From assembly GCA_949358305.1 (NCBI GenBank), contig OX442314.1, forward strand, positions 22,251,060 to 22,315,059: a stretch of 64,000 nt of DNA. The letters run 5' to 3'. This DNA is from Strigamia acuminata (lineage: Eukaryota; Arthropoda; Chilopoda; Geophilomorpha; Linotaeniidae). A model generated the notes under the pieces. That model worked only from the letters and a program-made list of their open reading frames with translations. It had not been told where the DNA came from and made no database searches. Below, piece after piece: positions 1 to 9,779 of this stretch (position 1 is its first letter; every line of letters starts with the position of its first letter). The position numbers and the translations under genes are program-made.

Positions 1-1
1 C

Positions 2-2020
2 AATATAAAAAACAATAACAATACAAAAAATTTGTACTATGATGAGGACATATATAAGAAATTTAAGAAATGTTATTTTGCAATCGCACCTTTGTGGACA
101 AATCTAATGATGGGAGATATTAGCAGGCATGGTAAAACTGAGCCATATGAGTCCTACTGTCCCATCAAGGATTCCCTTAGGAAAAGTAGACCAATAAATT
201 TTCTAGATAAACCCCCAAATACCCAAGGGATCATTGAGGTTCACCAAAAAATATTTAAATATATTCATCTGCACAATCGTGTATTCCGATTAGATGAGTT
301 AGCAGACGAACATTACAAAGCAGTTATAGCTATGCAAAGAGAATTTAAAAAAGAACTAGCCATAAAAAATAAGAAGAAAAACAATAAGAGAGTGATTACT
401 AAAAAACAATCCAAAATGAGTAATGAAAATGAACAGTGCATGTTAAAAGTTAAAAAGGCAACCCAACTTGTTGTAGAAACATGGGATAGATCGCCTGCAC
501 AGACTGCAAACGAAATGCAGTCTAGAAGTAATAAAAGAAAAGGTGCGTACCAACAACCACCACGAGGAAAGAAAAATATTTTCGATCTTACCCTGAGTGT
601 TCCCAGAAAAAAAATAACACCTACCAATCCCAATAATGCCAACAAAGTTGTGCCAATGGAAGGTTTATTGCCTAGAAGTAATAAAAGAAAAGGTGTGGAC
701 CAACAACCACCACAAGTTAAGAAAAATATAACACCTACAATTCCCAATAATGCCAACAAAGTTGAGCCAATGGAAGATTTATTGGATCTTAATGATCCTG
801 AATGGGTGGATATAAAAAATTCAAATGGAAAAAAACCATACATATTTCTGTGGGAGAACAGAAGGAGAGATGAAGCCGAGTGTATATTGAAAATAAACAA
901 TGTTTCAATTACACTTCTACAATTACAAACATTGTTGCCAAAACGGCATTTAGAAGGAGATGTACTAGACTGTTATCTCGAAGTATTGAAAGTAGACTCA
1001 AAGAATGCTATGTACGCTTTCAATAGTTATGTCTATACAAAATCCAAAAATGCAAATGCAAATTGGAAAAATTGTCTACCAAATTTGTCGGTTACACAAA
1101 ATGTAAGATTTTTTGTGCTACCTGTTTGTGAGAGAAATCATTGGAGTGTAATTGTGGTTGATATTCAAGATGAAGAAAACTATTTGTTAAACTCATTAGG
1201 CCAAACCACTGAAACTGAGAAAAAAGCATTGGAGTTTTTACAAAAAATCCCCAATCTTTGTTCAAGGAGCCAAACATTGAAAAACTTCTATAATATAGAA
1301 ATGCAAAATTTGGTGAGAACACCATGTATCATTCAGAATAACGATTGGGACTGTGGAATATTTGTTTGTCGCTATGTTCAACAATTAATAAAGCATGACA
1401 ATTTGGAATTGGAAATAAAAGAAAGTAACACAGCACGGGCAGATATTCTGCAAGAGTTAATAACTTTCTCTTCAACAGCTGCAACTGAAGAAAGTAATAA
1501 TAACAATCAAGCAATTTCCTTCAGAAAAGAAATTGTTTCATTGCATGCTGAATTAAATGACTTAATGAAATTTGATCCAAAAGAAGAAAAAATTCTAAAT
1601 CTAGAATTACATCTTCAAAACCATTCATATTTTTTAAGAAATAGAAAACTAAAAAGGAAATTAAAGTTTCCTAATTTGGAACAGTCGGAAGAAAGTAAAT
1701 TGCATTCACTAAGCGAGGAAGAAAAAGACAAAATATCCGAAGAATTGCACGAGATATACCTAACTCCCGATAAATGGCTAATTTCGCCAGTTGATGCAGA
1801 AAGTTTAAATGCATACCTAGATAAAGATAACGATTTTGATGGTGTTAATAAGAGAGGAAAATCATTAAGATATTTAGGTGAAGTTTTATTGCCTGAAGTA
1901 TTAATATACATTACACACCAACGTTCCGGTCTTTGCATTAAAAAATGTCGGGTCTTACTATCTTTAGAAGTCATTGGACAACAAATCAATGTAGACAATT
2001 TAGCAACACAGAAAGTTTAA
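2..2020 (+). CDS. Ulp1/SENP-like cysteine protease domain protein (5' partial, transposon-type)
   Basis: The frame is open to the left edge with no in-frame stop and no convincing ATG near the start, so the gene begins outside the window; 662 residues follow the first TTG at 32. The C-terminal third carries a C48 (Ulp1) protease core: His in NHWSV (codon 1139), Gln in the IIQNNDWDCG block and Cys in DCG (codon 1352). The usual catalytic Asp is Asn here (LLNSLG, codon 1190). Upstream lies a Lys-rich linker with an imperfect tandem duplication (copies from about 522 and 672; the second lacks about 33 bases). In animals such Ulp1-like ORFs are common in DNA transposons and rarely host SENPs; canonical SENP features are absent, so I infer a transposon-derived protease. 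Catalytic status is uncertain because of the D-to-N change. No intron is seen in the visible part. Confidence 0.7.
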   Translation, partial: NIKNNNNTKNLYYDEDIYKKFKKCYFAIAPLWTNLMMGDISRHGKTEPYESYCPIKDSLRKSRPINFLDKPPNTQGIIEVHQKIFKYIHLHNRVFRLDELADEHYKAVIAMQREFKKELAIKNKKKNNKRVITKKQSKMSNENEQCMLKVKKATQLVVETWDRSPAQTANEMQSRSNKRKGAYQQPPRGKKNIFDLTLSVPRKKITPTNPNNANKVVPMEGLLPRSNKRKGVDQQPPQVKKNITPTIPNNANKVEPMEDLLDLNDPEWVDIKNSNGKKPYIFLWENRRRDEAECILKINNVSITLLQLQTLLPKRHLEGDVLDCYLEVLKVDSKNAMYAFNSYVYTKSKNANANWKNCLPNLSVTQNVRFFVLPVCERNHWSVIVVDIQDEENYLLNSLGQTTETEKKALEFLQKIPNLCSRSQTLKNFYNIEMQNLVRTPCIIQNNDWDCGIFVCRYVQQLIKHDNLELEIKESNTARADILQELITFSSTAATEESNNNNQAISFRKEIVSLHAELNDLMKFDPKEEKILNLELHLQNHSYFLRNRKLKRKLKFPNLEQSEESKLHSLSEEEKDKISEELHEIYLTPDKWLISPVDAESLNAYLDKDNDFDGVNKRGKSLRYLGEVLLPEVLIYITHQRSGLCIKKCRVLLSLEVIGQQINVDNLATQKV

Positions 2021-2037
2021 ATGCGACCAATTAACAG

Positions 2038-2195
2038 TAGCTGCATTCAATAACTTTAAAACGCCTCTAAAACTCATTTTGTGTCTGCACATGTGACGTC
2101 ATTCCCATCCATGTTATTCAATGGGATTGATGTCACACGTCACACGTCACACGAAACGAGTTTTAGAGGCGTTTTTGAGTTTTTGAATGCAGCTA
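2038..2195. mobile_element. Hairpin MITE, about 158 bp, directly after the Ulp1-like ORF
   Basis: The two ends are inverted copies: TAGCTGCATTCAA at 2038-2050 and TTGAATGCAGCTA at 2183-2195. Inside them the arms continue (AAAACGCCTCTAAAACTC against GAGTTTTAGAGGCGTTTTT), so the whole element folds on itself around a short centre that includes a direct CACACGT repeat. Flanks are compatible with a TA or AGT duplication; the palindromic ends make the exact target site ambiguous. No coding capacity. The terminal GCATTCAA-type sequence is shared with another inverted-repeat element at 20542-20753. Confidence 0.75.
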
Positions 2196-3434
2196 GTGAG
2201 ATTTTTAGTGAACTTAAAGCAAATTTTGTTTTATAATCCAAATATTATGTATTAAACAGACAGTTATTTCTTTTTTCCATATTTTATTGGTATATTTCTA
2301 AAAAAATAAAATTTTGAAAGTAAAATTGGAAATGTAAACAAATTTGAGAAAAAAATAATTTAATATTTACACCAAATTTTTGATGCAAAAATACATTTTT
2401 TTGGCAAAAAACACGATTTTTTAGGCAAAAAAAGCAAATTTTTACTTTTTATTTTGTTAATCAATATAGTTTTTTTTCATACTTTTAACACAAGTTTGAT
2501 TTGTTCTATACCAAACAAGAAAAACAAAACTCCTGTGATGGTTTGGGACCTTGACGTGGTACAGGAGCTTAGTTATAGTGAATTAATAAAATCATGGCTC
2601 CATTCTTAACTTTTAGTTAGGATTGTTGATTTTACTAACGCTATATGATACTAACACCAAACCGAGATTGCAGATTTTAAATCACTGCCAAAAACCACTA
2701 TCGGCATGAAAGCCTTTTTTCAAAAACATAGTTTTTTTGTTTTACTTGCCTCATCTGAAGGCAATTTGAAAATAAAAAATAAAAAACGAGGATAACAAAA
2801 TAAACAACCTTTTTATTCCACGGGTTAATGATAACGAAAGCAAAATACACACAAATCATTGGTTGTAGCAGAAGCCACGCATGCGCATATCCGAAAACGG
2901 CACGCGCCAAGCCTCTGTCGGCAAAATTATAAGTTGATAACAATTCGTTGCTATGCAACGGAGGAAAGATGAAATCACAGCAAGTTTGGCATTAAACAGA
3001 AAATACACTAAATTACAGTTGAAATAGGTCAAAATGACCACAAAGACACAGTGAATAAAAAACGCAATTGTTAATAGGTTCGAAAATAATTCTAAATACA
3101 TGAAAAATGACAAGAACGGAGTTCGCACTCCAAAGATCGGGCGCAGCCAATCAGAGCGCAGCATCGAAGCGGTTGAGATCAAGTTTGAATTCAAACCTGA
3201 CCAAACCAAACAAAATGTATTTTATAAACACACATAATCATAAAAATCAAATAGTATTTCTAGCAGTTCAAAACAATAAAATGAAAAGAGAAAATTAAAC
3301 TAAAAGCATTAAAAAATTAGCATTGGATCTGAAATGTAAACAAAAGATTAAAGTCAATAATAAATATGAAATTAAAGAATAAATACATCTTAAATCACGA
3401 AAAAAAGAAGGATATTCCACTGAGAGTTGCCAGG
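2196..3434. other. Intergenic, no gene recognised
   Basis: AT-rich DNA with short runs of A and T. Short open frames on both strands show no recognisable domain. A palindromic GTTGCTATGCAAC at 2947-2959 resembles an RFX X-box, but no ciliary gene is visible next to it, so it may be chance. Confidence 0.5.
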
Positions 3435-3457
3435 AAGCCGAATGGCCAAAGCAACCC
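3435..3457 (+). repeat. 23-bp direct repeat, left copy, flanking the satellite
   Basis: The 23-bp block starting AGCCGAATGG recurs with one mismatch at 10525-10547, on the other side of the satellite plus Copia block. The two copies are in the same orientation. Confidence 0.7.
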
Positions 3458-3502
3458 ACCGAGATACGCAGAGAAGCCCTTCACACAATTCTGAAAGCTG
3501 GA

Positions 3503-4686
3503 AAAAAATTCCAAACTTTTTCATTTTTGGTTTTTAAAAGTGCAGATGACAGACAAGGTCTGTTTGCACATTCTGGCCAATTTCCATGAATATTCTATGT
3601 AGGGGTCGTGATAAAACCCCGTTTTTCTGTTTTTTGGACCAAAAACAGGTGAAAAAAATTCCAAACTTTTTCATTTTTGGATTCATGGGGGTTTTTAAAA
3701 GTGCAGATGACAGACAAGGTCTGTGTGCACATTCTGGCCAATTTCCATGAATATTCTATGTAGGGGTCGTGATAAAACCCCGTTTTTCTGTTTTTTGGAC
3801 CAAAAACAGGTGAAAAAAATTCCAAACTTTTTCATTTTTGGATTCATGGGGGTTTTTAAAAGTGCAGATGACAGACAAGGTCTGTGTGCACATTCTGGCC
3901 AATTTCCATGAATATTCTATGTAGGGGTCGTGATAAAACCCCGTTTTTCTGTTTTTTGGACCAAAAACAGGTGAAAAAAATTCCAAACTTTTTCATTTTT
4001 GGATTCATGGGGGTTTTTAAAAGTGCAGATGACAGACAAGGTCTGTGTGCACATTCTGGCCAATTTCCATGAATATTCTATGTAGGGGTCGTGATAAAAC
4101 CCCGTTTTTCTGTTTTTTGGACCAAAAACAGGTGAAAAAAATTCCAAACTTTTTCATTTTTGGATTCATGGGGGTTTTTAAAAGTGCAGATGACAGACAA
4201 GGTCTGTTTGCACATTCTGGCCAATTTCCATGAATATTCTATGTAGGGGTCGTGATAAAACCCCGTTTTTCTGTTTTTTGGACCAAAAACAGGTGAAAAA
4301 AATTCCAAACTTTTTCATTTTTGGATTCATGGGGGTTTTTAAAAGTGCAGATGACAGACAAGGTCTGTGTGCACATTCTGGCCAATTTCCATGAATATTC
4401 TATGTAGGGGTCGTGATAAAACCCCGTTTTTCTGTTTTTTGGACCAAAAACAGGTGAAAAAAATTCCAAACTTTTTCATTTTTGGATTCATGGGGGTTTT
4501 TAAAAGTGCAGATGACAGACAAGGTCTGTGTGCACATTCTGGCCAATTTCCATGAATATTCTATGTAGGGGTCGTGATAAAACCCCGTTTTTCTGTTTTT
4601 TGGACCAAAAACAGGTGAAAAAAATTCCAAACTTTTTCATTTTTGGATTCATGGGGGTTTTTAAAAGTGCAGATGACAGACAAGGT
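3503..4686 (+). repeat. 161-bp tandem satellite, left segment (about 7.3 units)
   Basis: The marker AAGGT recurs at 3555, 3716, 3877, 4038, 4199, 4360, 4521 and 4682, exactly 161 bases apart, and the units are nearly identical. The first, truncated unit lacks about ten bases around the GATTCATGGGGG segment. Each monomer is a chain of inverted repeats: GTGCA/TGCAC around ACAGAC-AAG-GTCTGT, GGGGT/ACCCC, CTGTTTTT/AAAAACAG, and TGAAAAA/TTTTTCA. The 62-76 codon frames in the units recur on both strands simply because the unit repeats and are not supported as genes. A Copia element interrupts the array at 4687. Confidence 0.95.
4682..4686. other. Copia target-site duplication, left copy (AAGGT)
   Basis: AAGGT directly precedes the 5' LTR and is repeated at 9780-9784 directly after the 3' LTR. 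The satellite unit reads on in register across the element if one copy is removed. Confidence 0.92.
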
Positions 4687-4909
4687 TGTTGAGTGTTATT
4701 GAGTTAATGCGTATACTCAGTATTGTCATGTTTAATTTTGATGCCGACAGAGGTCGCATATTGTAAGTGTACGTCAAGATGACGTTTTTTCTGGATTCGA
4801 CCTTACTAGGCCGTATTCAATGTCAGATGTAATTGACACGTTGCACCGAATAAATGCACATTGTTAAGTTTTCCTTTAAATCGTCTGGATTATTTAACAC
4901 CAACCAACA
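4687..4909 (+). repeat. 5' LTR of the Copia element
   Basis: 223 bp, starting TGTTGAGTG and ending CCAACCAACA. It matches 9557-9779 without a difference that I can see. It should carry the promoter; an AATAAA-like GAATAAATGCA lies near 4851-4861. Confidence 0.94.
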
Positions 4910-4910
4910 G

Positions 4911-4921
4911 TGGTAGCAGAG
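4911..4921 (+). promoter_or_regulatory. Primer-binding site, initiator-Met tRNA type
   Basis: TGGTAGCAGAG begins one base after the 5' LTR. It is complementary to the 3' end of animal initiator methionine tRNA (...CTCTGCTACCA), the usual primer class for many LTR elements. The match ends after 11 bases. Confidence 0.75.
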
Positions 4922-5452
4922 AGGGTGGTTACGGATTATCGGCGATATCTGAGAAGAAACAACAATTGGAATTAGCGAGAGAGTTCCCGACGGTGAAAAA
5001 CCACGCCGCAAGTGGTTCCGAGTGTGCCAAGGAAATAAAAGGCACCGTAAAAGCTAAGTTATCAATTGCTTGTCTTTAAATAACAGAATCGTTGATAAGG
5101 TTCTGTTTTCAGAATTCAATTATTCGTAAATAATCACCCGGAAACGTCCGACGAGCGTTTAGACAACACGTCGTCGAGACAAAGCGTGCATTTGGTTGAA
5201 ACGTCGTAGCAACGTCGCAGCCACACGGGGTTTAACGAGCGGAATCGATTAGGAATCGTAAACGTCGCTGAAACGTTCGGAAACGTGTGACGACAGCCGC
5301 CATTACCGTGTAACGAGGAGAATCAACGTTGGAAACGAAATTCCGTTGTGCCCAGGTTCTAAAGCGGCACAATAACAGCTAAGTATAATACTTTTTAGCT
5401 GTGAAACGTGAAATTTGATTCGCTCTATTATTGTTAGGTTTTTTGAGTAACA
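4922..5452 (+). other. Copia 5' untranslated leader
   Basis: About 530 bases between primer site and gag start, more CpG-rich than the surrounding host DNA, without a long frame. It contains repeated ACGTCG/GAAACGT words. Packaging signals would be expected here but cannot be located by eye. Confidence 0.6.
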
Positions 5453-8400
5453 ATGGCCGCGCAAGACAGTGGTTTAGGCAACATTGGCAGCATTGAAAAG
5501 CTGAATAATAAGAACTTCTTTCTCTGGCGAATGAGAGTTCGAGGAATTCTCAAAGTAAAGGAAGTTTGGCAAGCTGCTATAATTGGGGATGCACCACCTG
5601 TTCCAGTAGTAGGGGCAGACGATTTTGCAGCAGCGACAGTTCTTTGGGATGCATGGGTCAAGAAAAACGACCAAGCACTGACAATTATCGCTCTCACTCT
5701 CTCATCTGAGCAGGCTATGCGGTATAGCAACGAGGAAAACGCCAAAACACTGTGGGCCAAAATAGAAGCTCACATGGCGGGCCGCGCGCAGCGTCAACAA
5801 ATTACGTGTACGTTTGAACTTTCCCGGATCAAGATGACTAAGACGGAGGATATTGACACGTACATTGACAGGGCTGAAGCACTGTCAACCAAGGTCGCTG
5901 AATTAGGAAAGGTTTTGACGCCAGAAGAAGTCGGATTCTATGTTTTAAATGGCACGAGGCCAGAATACGAACAGACAGTAAGAGCATTAAATGCGATTGC
6001 CGATTTAACTTTGGAAGAAATCCGGGCGCAATTAAAAATCGAAGAGGAAAGGATTCGAAGGAAATCGGGAGACGATTACCAGGGCAATGCTACTGAGAAG
6101 GCTTTTAAAGCCAAAAACAAAAAGGGCTCATTTACATGCTTCAATTGTGGCAAACCCGGGCATTTTGCTAGAGATTGCTGGCGACCGAAAAAGGACAAGC
6201 AAGAAAAAGAACGACAGGAACCAAGTCAAAAAGTGACTGGACGTAGCCGTGCGAAAGGGAAGAATCAGGCGTCATTAGCGATGAAGCGAGAGAGCGAAGA
6301 TGAATTCGAATTCACCTTTCTTGCCGAAGAAGAAGCGAAAGAAGATAAGGAATGTACTTTTTCGTGGGATTGGCTCCTGGATTCCGGCGCATCTAGTCAC
6401 ATGACGTCTCAAAAGGGAGTCATAAACGAATTGGAACAAGACACCCAGAGTATAGGTTTAGCCGGCAAAGGCATCAAGTTGGAGTCGGAGGGTAAAGGAA
6501 ATGTGGTAATTGAAACACAAACCGGAAAATTGAAATTGACGGAAGTGTTATACGTGCCCGAACTTAAAACACAGTTGCTCTCCGTGCCGAAAATTGTGGA
6601 TAACGGCTACAGGGTTCTCTTTACGCGCGAATTAGCCTATATTATTGATGAGCAAAATAAAAAGAAAATTAAAATTCAACGCAAGGGCAATAGCTATATC
6701 CTGCAAGGAACCAATGGGCAGGCCAAACAAGAAGTCAATTTAGTCACGCAAGAGATGTGGCACCGCCGTTTAGCCCATGTCAACTATCAGACTTTGAATG
6801 AAATGCGACGCGACAACATGGTGCGTGGTTTGGATATGCCGAAGAAAATTCCAGTAGAAGTTTGTCAATCATGCATTGCAGGCAAGATGGCGGCCCAACC
6901 TTTTGAATCGGTACTGAGTCAACAATCGTCGAGAGTATTTGAGTTGTTGCACATCGACCTAATGGGGCCGATAAATCCATCAACGTATTCGGACGGGAGC
7001 TACACATTGACGATGGTTGACGATTTCAGCCGCAAGATTTTCGTCCGAATCCTACAAACGAAGGCAGAAACTTCTCGCATATTACAGGAATTTATTCTTC
7101 AACAAGAGCGCCAAAAGGAACATAAATTGAAACGTGTTAGAAGCGACAACGGCGGAGAATTTATAGCCAATACGCTGAATGTTTTCTTCAAGAAGAAGGG
7201 AATTAAACATGAATTAACCACGCCCCACGCGCCCCAGAGCAACGCCATAGCAGAAAGAGCCAACAGAACCATTATGGAGGCAACAAGGACATTGATTTTA
7301 GATTCGAAGCTGCCAAAACGTTTTTGGGGCGAGGCGCTGCATGTCGCAGTATTAGGAAGAAATTACTGCAAGTCGTCCTTCCACGGCAAATCTCCGGAAC
7401 AAGTATGGACAGGAAGGACCCCGACAGTTAAGTATTTAAGAAGATTTGGCTGTCAGGCACATGTTCTCAAAGCAAAAATTCACCAAACCAAGTTGGATTC
7501 AAAAACCACATTAGGGATTTTTGTGGGATATTCTCTCAAACGCAAGGCGTACCGAATATATATGCCTGAAGTGTACAAAATATTAGAAGCCAGAAATGTA
7601 AAATTTAATGAGGAAATCTTGGGATATAAATTATTATCACAAGCTCAACTCGATGAAGATAAAGAAGACGAGGTAGACATTGATATTTCGCCCTCAAAAC
7701 CTCAAGAGGACGATGTTCCACAGCCAGAAAGTGACCCCTCATCCGTATATTCGTCGGCGGAATCCGAGAGCGAAACGAGTTCGGAAGAAGAGCTCCCGCC
7801 CCCGCGGAAAGTGGGACGACCGAAAGGAACAACCAAGGACAACATCGCAGAACGCAAAAGGAAGTTATCCGAAGCCGAGAAGAACCAAGCAGCGGGTTTC
7901 GGTTTCAGACGTTCGAAGCGTACGCAGGAATCTCAACAAAAGAAGCCGAAAGCACACACAGCTTATCTGGCTTACCAAGCGCCCAAATCTTATAAAGAAG
8001 CCATGACATCTGCGCAAAGAACAAAGTGGCAGCGCGCGATGGATGAAGAAATGGCATCAATGAAAGAACACGAGGTTTGGGAAACTGTAGACTTACCAGA
8101 AGACGAGTGTACTGTCAAATCGAAATGGGTCTTTACAATTAAGACAAACAAGCAGAGAAACATTGAACGGTACAAAGCGCGATTAGTCGCTACAGGTTAT
8201 TCACAGCGACCCGGCATTGACTTTGATGAAACATATTCACCGGTAATTCGGATAGAAACACTAAGAATGCTCATAAATATCGCAGCCAAATTGGGATTAA
8301 CATTAGAGCAACACGACGTAAAAACTGCTTACTTGCACGGACGGTTGGATAAAGTCATCTTTATGCTAGAGCCAGAAGGATACAAGAGTAAGAAAAAACG

Positions 8401-9514
8401 CAAAGTATGCAGGCTCTTGAAAAGCATCTACGGGCTCAAGCAGAGCGGTAGATGTTGGTTTGAGAAGATGGACGAAGAACTCAAGAAATTGGGTTTCCAA
8501 CAATCGACGTGTGATCCGTGCTTGTATCTTGTCAGGCGAGGAAACGATTTCCTATTTTTGGGTATATATGTCGACGATACGGTGACATTGAGCAGCACAC
8601 CAAAATTCAAGAAAGAATATTTATTGAGATTGACATTAGAAATCGAATTGCTGGATTTAGGCGAGCTAGCGTTCATCTTAGGTTTAGAAATCGACCAAAT
8701 GGAGGGAAAGATCCGTTTAAACCAAAACGGATATATCATAAAGATTCTAGAAAAGTATGGCATGGACGTTTGCAACCCATCCAAGACACCGATGGATGTT
8801 AGCCAGGATCTAAATGAGTACAGTGAAAGTCCGAAGGTTGACCCAACCAGATATCAAGAAATGATTGGTTCACTCCTATACCTGGCGACTGGGTCACGCC
8901 CAGATTTGAGTTTCCCAGTCAGTTGTCTTGCGCAATACAGCAAAGACCCGCGTGAAATTCATTGGAATGCGGTCAAGAGGATTTTCCGTTACATTCAGGG
9001 AACCCAAACTCAGGGATTAATTTTCCGCAAAGAAGCCGGAGAATTACATTGTTTCGCGGATGCTTCTTGGGACGTAACAATGGATTCCAAATCCTACAGC
9101 GGGTACATCATCAAAGATGGGTCAGCTCTCCTCAATTGGAGGAGCAGCAAGCAAAGAACCGTCGCGATGTCAGCCACGGAAAGTGAGCTTAGCGCTCTGA
9201 GTGAAAGTTTGAGCGAGCTCATTTGGACCCGCGAACTCCTAGAAGAATTGGACCCAAAGCGGGAATTTGGACAGGAAGTCATTTACAATGACAATTCCGC
9301 TGCAGTGCAACTGCTGAAAGGCGCAGCGCAAAAATTGCGTACAAAGTTATTAAACCGCAAATCTTTTTTTATTAGGGAAGAGATCAGAAGCCACAACTTC
9401 ACGGTGAAGCACATCGCAGGAGAGAACATGCAGGCGGATCTACTCACCAAGAAAATGTCAGGCCCGAAGATTGCGAAATGTTTAATGCAGCTTCAAGTCA
9501 TTGGAGAAGATTGA
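5453..9514 (+). CDS. Copia Gag-Pol polyprotein, intact (1,353 aa)
   Basis: A single uninterrupted frame encodes the whole Copia order. Gag has a UBN2/DUF4219-like N-terminus and a CCHC zinc knuckle (CFNCGKPGHFARDC, residues 229-242). The aspartic protease follows with DSGAS (D310). Integrase has the HHCC finger (WHRRLAHVN ... CQSC, from about 436) and a DD35E core (D502, D565 in SDNGGEF, E601). Reverse transcriptase carries YVDDT (Asp 1041 and 1042), and RNase H shows ADAS (about 1202) and TESEL. Integrase before RT defines Copia rather than Gypsy. No frameshift separates gag from pol, so Gag excess would need splicing or processing. The stop lies 42 bases before the 3' LTR. Codon use is more GC-rich than the host genes. 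All catalytic motifs look intact. Confidence 0.97.
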   Translation: MAAQDSGLGNIGSIEKLNNKNFFLWRMRVRGILKVKEVWQAAIIGDAPPVPVVGADDFAAATVLWDAWVKKNDQALTIIALTLSSEQAMRYSNEENAKTLWAKIEAHMAGRAQRQQITCTFELSRIKMTKTEDIDTYIDRAEALSTKVAELGKVLTPEEVGFYVLNGTRPEYEQTVRALNAIADLTLEEIRAQLKIEEERIRRKSGDDYQGNATEKAFKAKNKKGSFTCFNCGKPGHFARDCWRPKKDKQEKERQEPSQKVTGRSRAKGKNQASLAMKRESEDEFEFTFLAEEEAKEDKECTFSWDWLLDSGASSHMTSQKGVINELEQDTQSIGLAGKGIKLESEGKGNVVIETQTGKLKLTEVLYVPELKTQLLSVPKIVDNGYRVLFTRELAYIIDEQNKKKIKIQRKGNSYILQGTNGQAKQEVNLVTQEMWHRRLAHVNYQTLNEMRRDNMVRGLDMPKKIPVEVCQSCIAGKMAAQPFESVLSQQSSRVFELLHIDLMGPINPSTYSDGSYTLTMVDDFSRKIFVRILQTKAETSRILQEFILQQERQKEHKLKRVRSDNGGEFIANTLNVFFKKKGIKHELTTPHAPQSNAIAERANRTIMEATRTLILDSKLPKRFWGEALHVAVLGRNYCKSSFHGKSPEQVWTGRTPTVKYLRRFGCQAHVLKAKIHQTKLDSKTTLGIFVGYSLKRKAYRIYMPEVYKILEARNVKFNEEILGYKLLSQAQLDEDKEDEVDIDISPSKPQEDDVPQPESDPSSVYSSAESESETSSEEELPPPRKVGRPKGTTKDNIAERKRKLSEAEKNQAAGFGFRRSKRTQESQQKKPKAHTAYLAYQAPKSYKEAMTSAQRTKWQRAMDEEMASMKEHEVWETVDLPEDECTVKSKWVFTIKTNKQRNIERYKARLVATGYSQRPGIDFDETYSPVIRIETLRMLINIAAKLGLTLEQHDVKTAYLHGRLDKVIFMLEPEGYKSKKKRKVCRLLKSIYGLKQSGRCWFEKMDEELKKLGFQQSTCDPCLYLVRRGNDFLFLGIYVDDTVTLSSTPKFKKEYLLRLTLEIELLDLGELAFILGLEIDQMEGKIRLNQNGYIIKILEKYGMDVCNPSKTPMDVSQDLNEYSESPKVDPTRYQEMIGSLLYLATGSRPDLSFPVSCLAQYSKDPREIHWNAVKRIFRYIQGTQTQGLIFRKEAGELHCFADASWDVTMDSKSYSGYIIKDGSALLNWRSSKQRTVAMSATESELSALSESLSELIWTRELLEELDPKREFGQEVIYNDNSAAVQLLKGAAQKLRTKLLNRKSFFIREEIRSHNFTVKHIAGENMQADLLTKKMSGPKIAKCLMQLQVIGED

Positions 9515-9547
9515 TTATTTTTTTTATTGTAAGAGTACACGCATTAT

Positions 9548-9556
9548 GGAGGAGAA
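9548..9556 (+). promoter_or_regulatory. Polypurine tract
   Basis: GGAGGAGAA abuts the 3' LTR start at 9557, the expected place for the plus-strand primer of reverse transcription. Confidence 0.8.
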
Positions 9557-9779
9557 TGTTGAGTGTTATTGAGTTAATGCGTATACTCAGTATTGTCATG
9601 TTTAATTTTGATGCCGACAGAGGTCGCATATTGTAAGTGTACGTCAAGATGACGTTTTTTCTGGATTCGACCTTACTAGGCCGTATTCAATGTCAGATGT
9701 AATTGACACGTTGCACCGAATAAATGCACATTGTTAAGTTTTCCTTTAAATCGTCTGGATTATTTAACACCAACCAACA
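9557..9779 (+). repeat. 3' LTR of the Copia element
   Basis: 223 bp, identical to 4687-4909 as far as can be seen by eye, and followed by the second AAGGT. Confidence 0.94.

Larger units (their letters stand above)
4687..9779 (+). mobile_element. Complete Ty1/Copia LTR retrotransposon (5,093 bp)
   Basis: The element has two 223-bp LTRs, TG...CA-type ends (TGTTGAGT ... CCAACA), a tRNA primer site directly after the 5' LTR, one uninterrupted gag-pol frame, a purine tract before the 3' LTR and a 5-bp target duplication. The LTRs look identical base for base, which in LTR elements means very little time since insertion. Every part needed for an autonomous copy is visible. It sits inside a 161-bp satellite array. 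Confidence 0.96.

Noticed and set aside
2947-2959. X-box-like GTTGCTATGCAAC as a ciliary promoter
   Set aside because: No ciliary gene or clear start site is adjacent; such a palindrome can arise by chance.
3595-4630. Repeated 62- and 76-codon frames on both strands in the satellite
   Set aside because: They recur only because the 161-base unit repeats. Each frame crosses unit borders, has no domain and exists on both strands at once.
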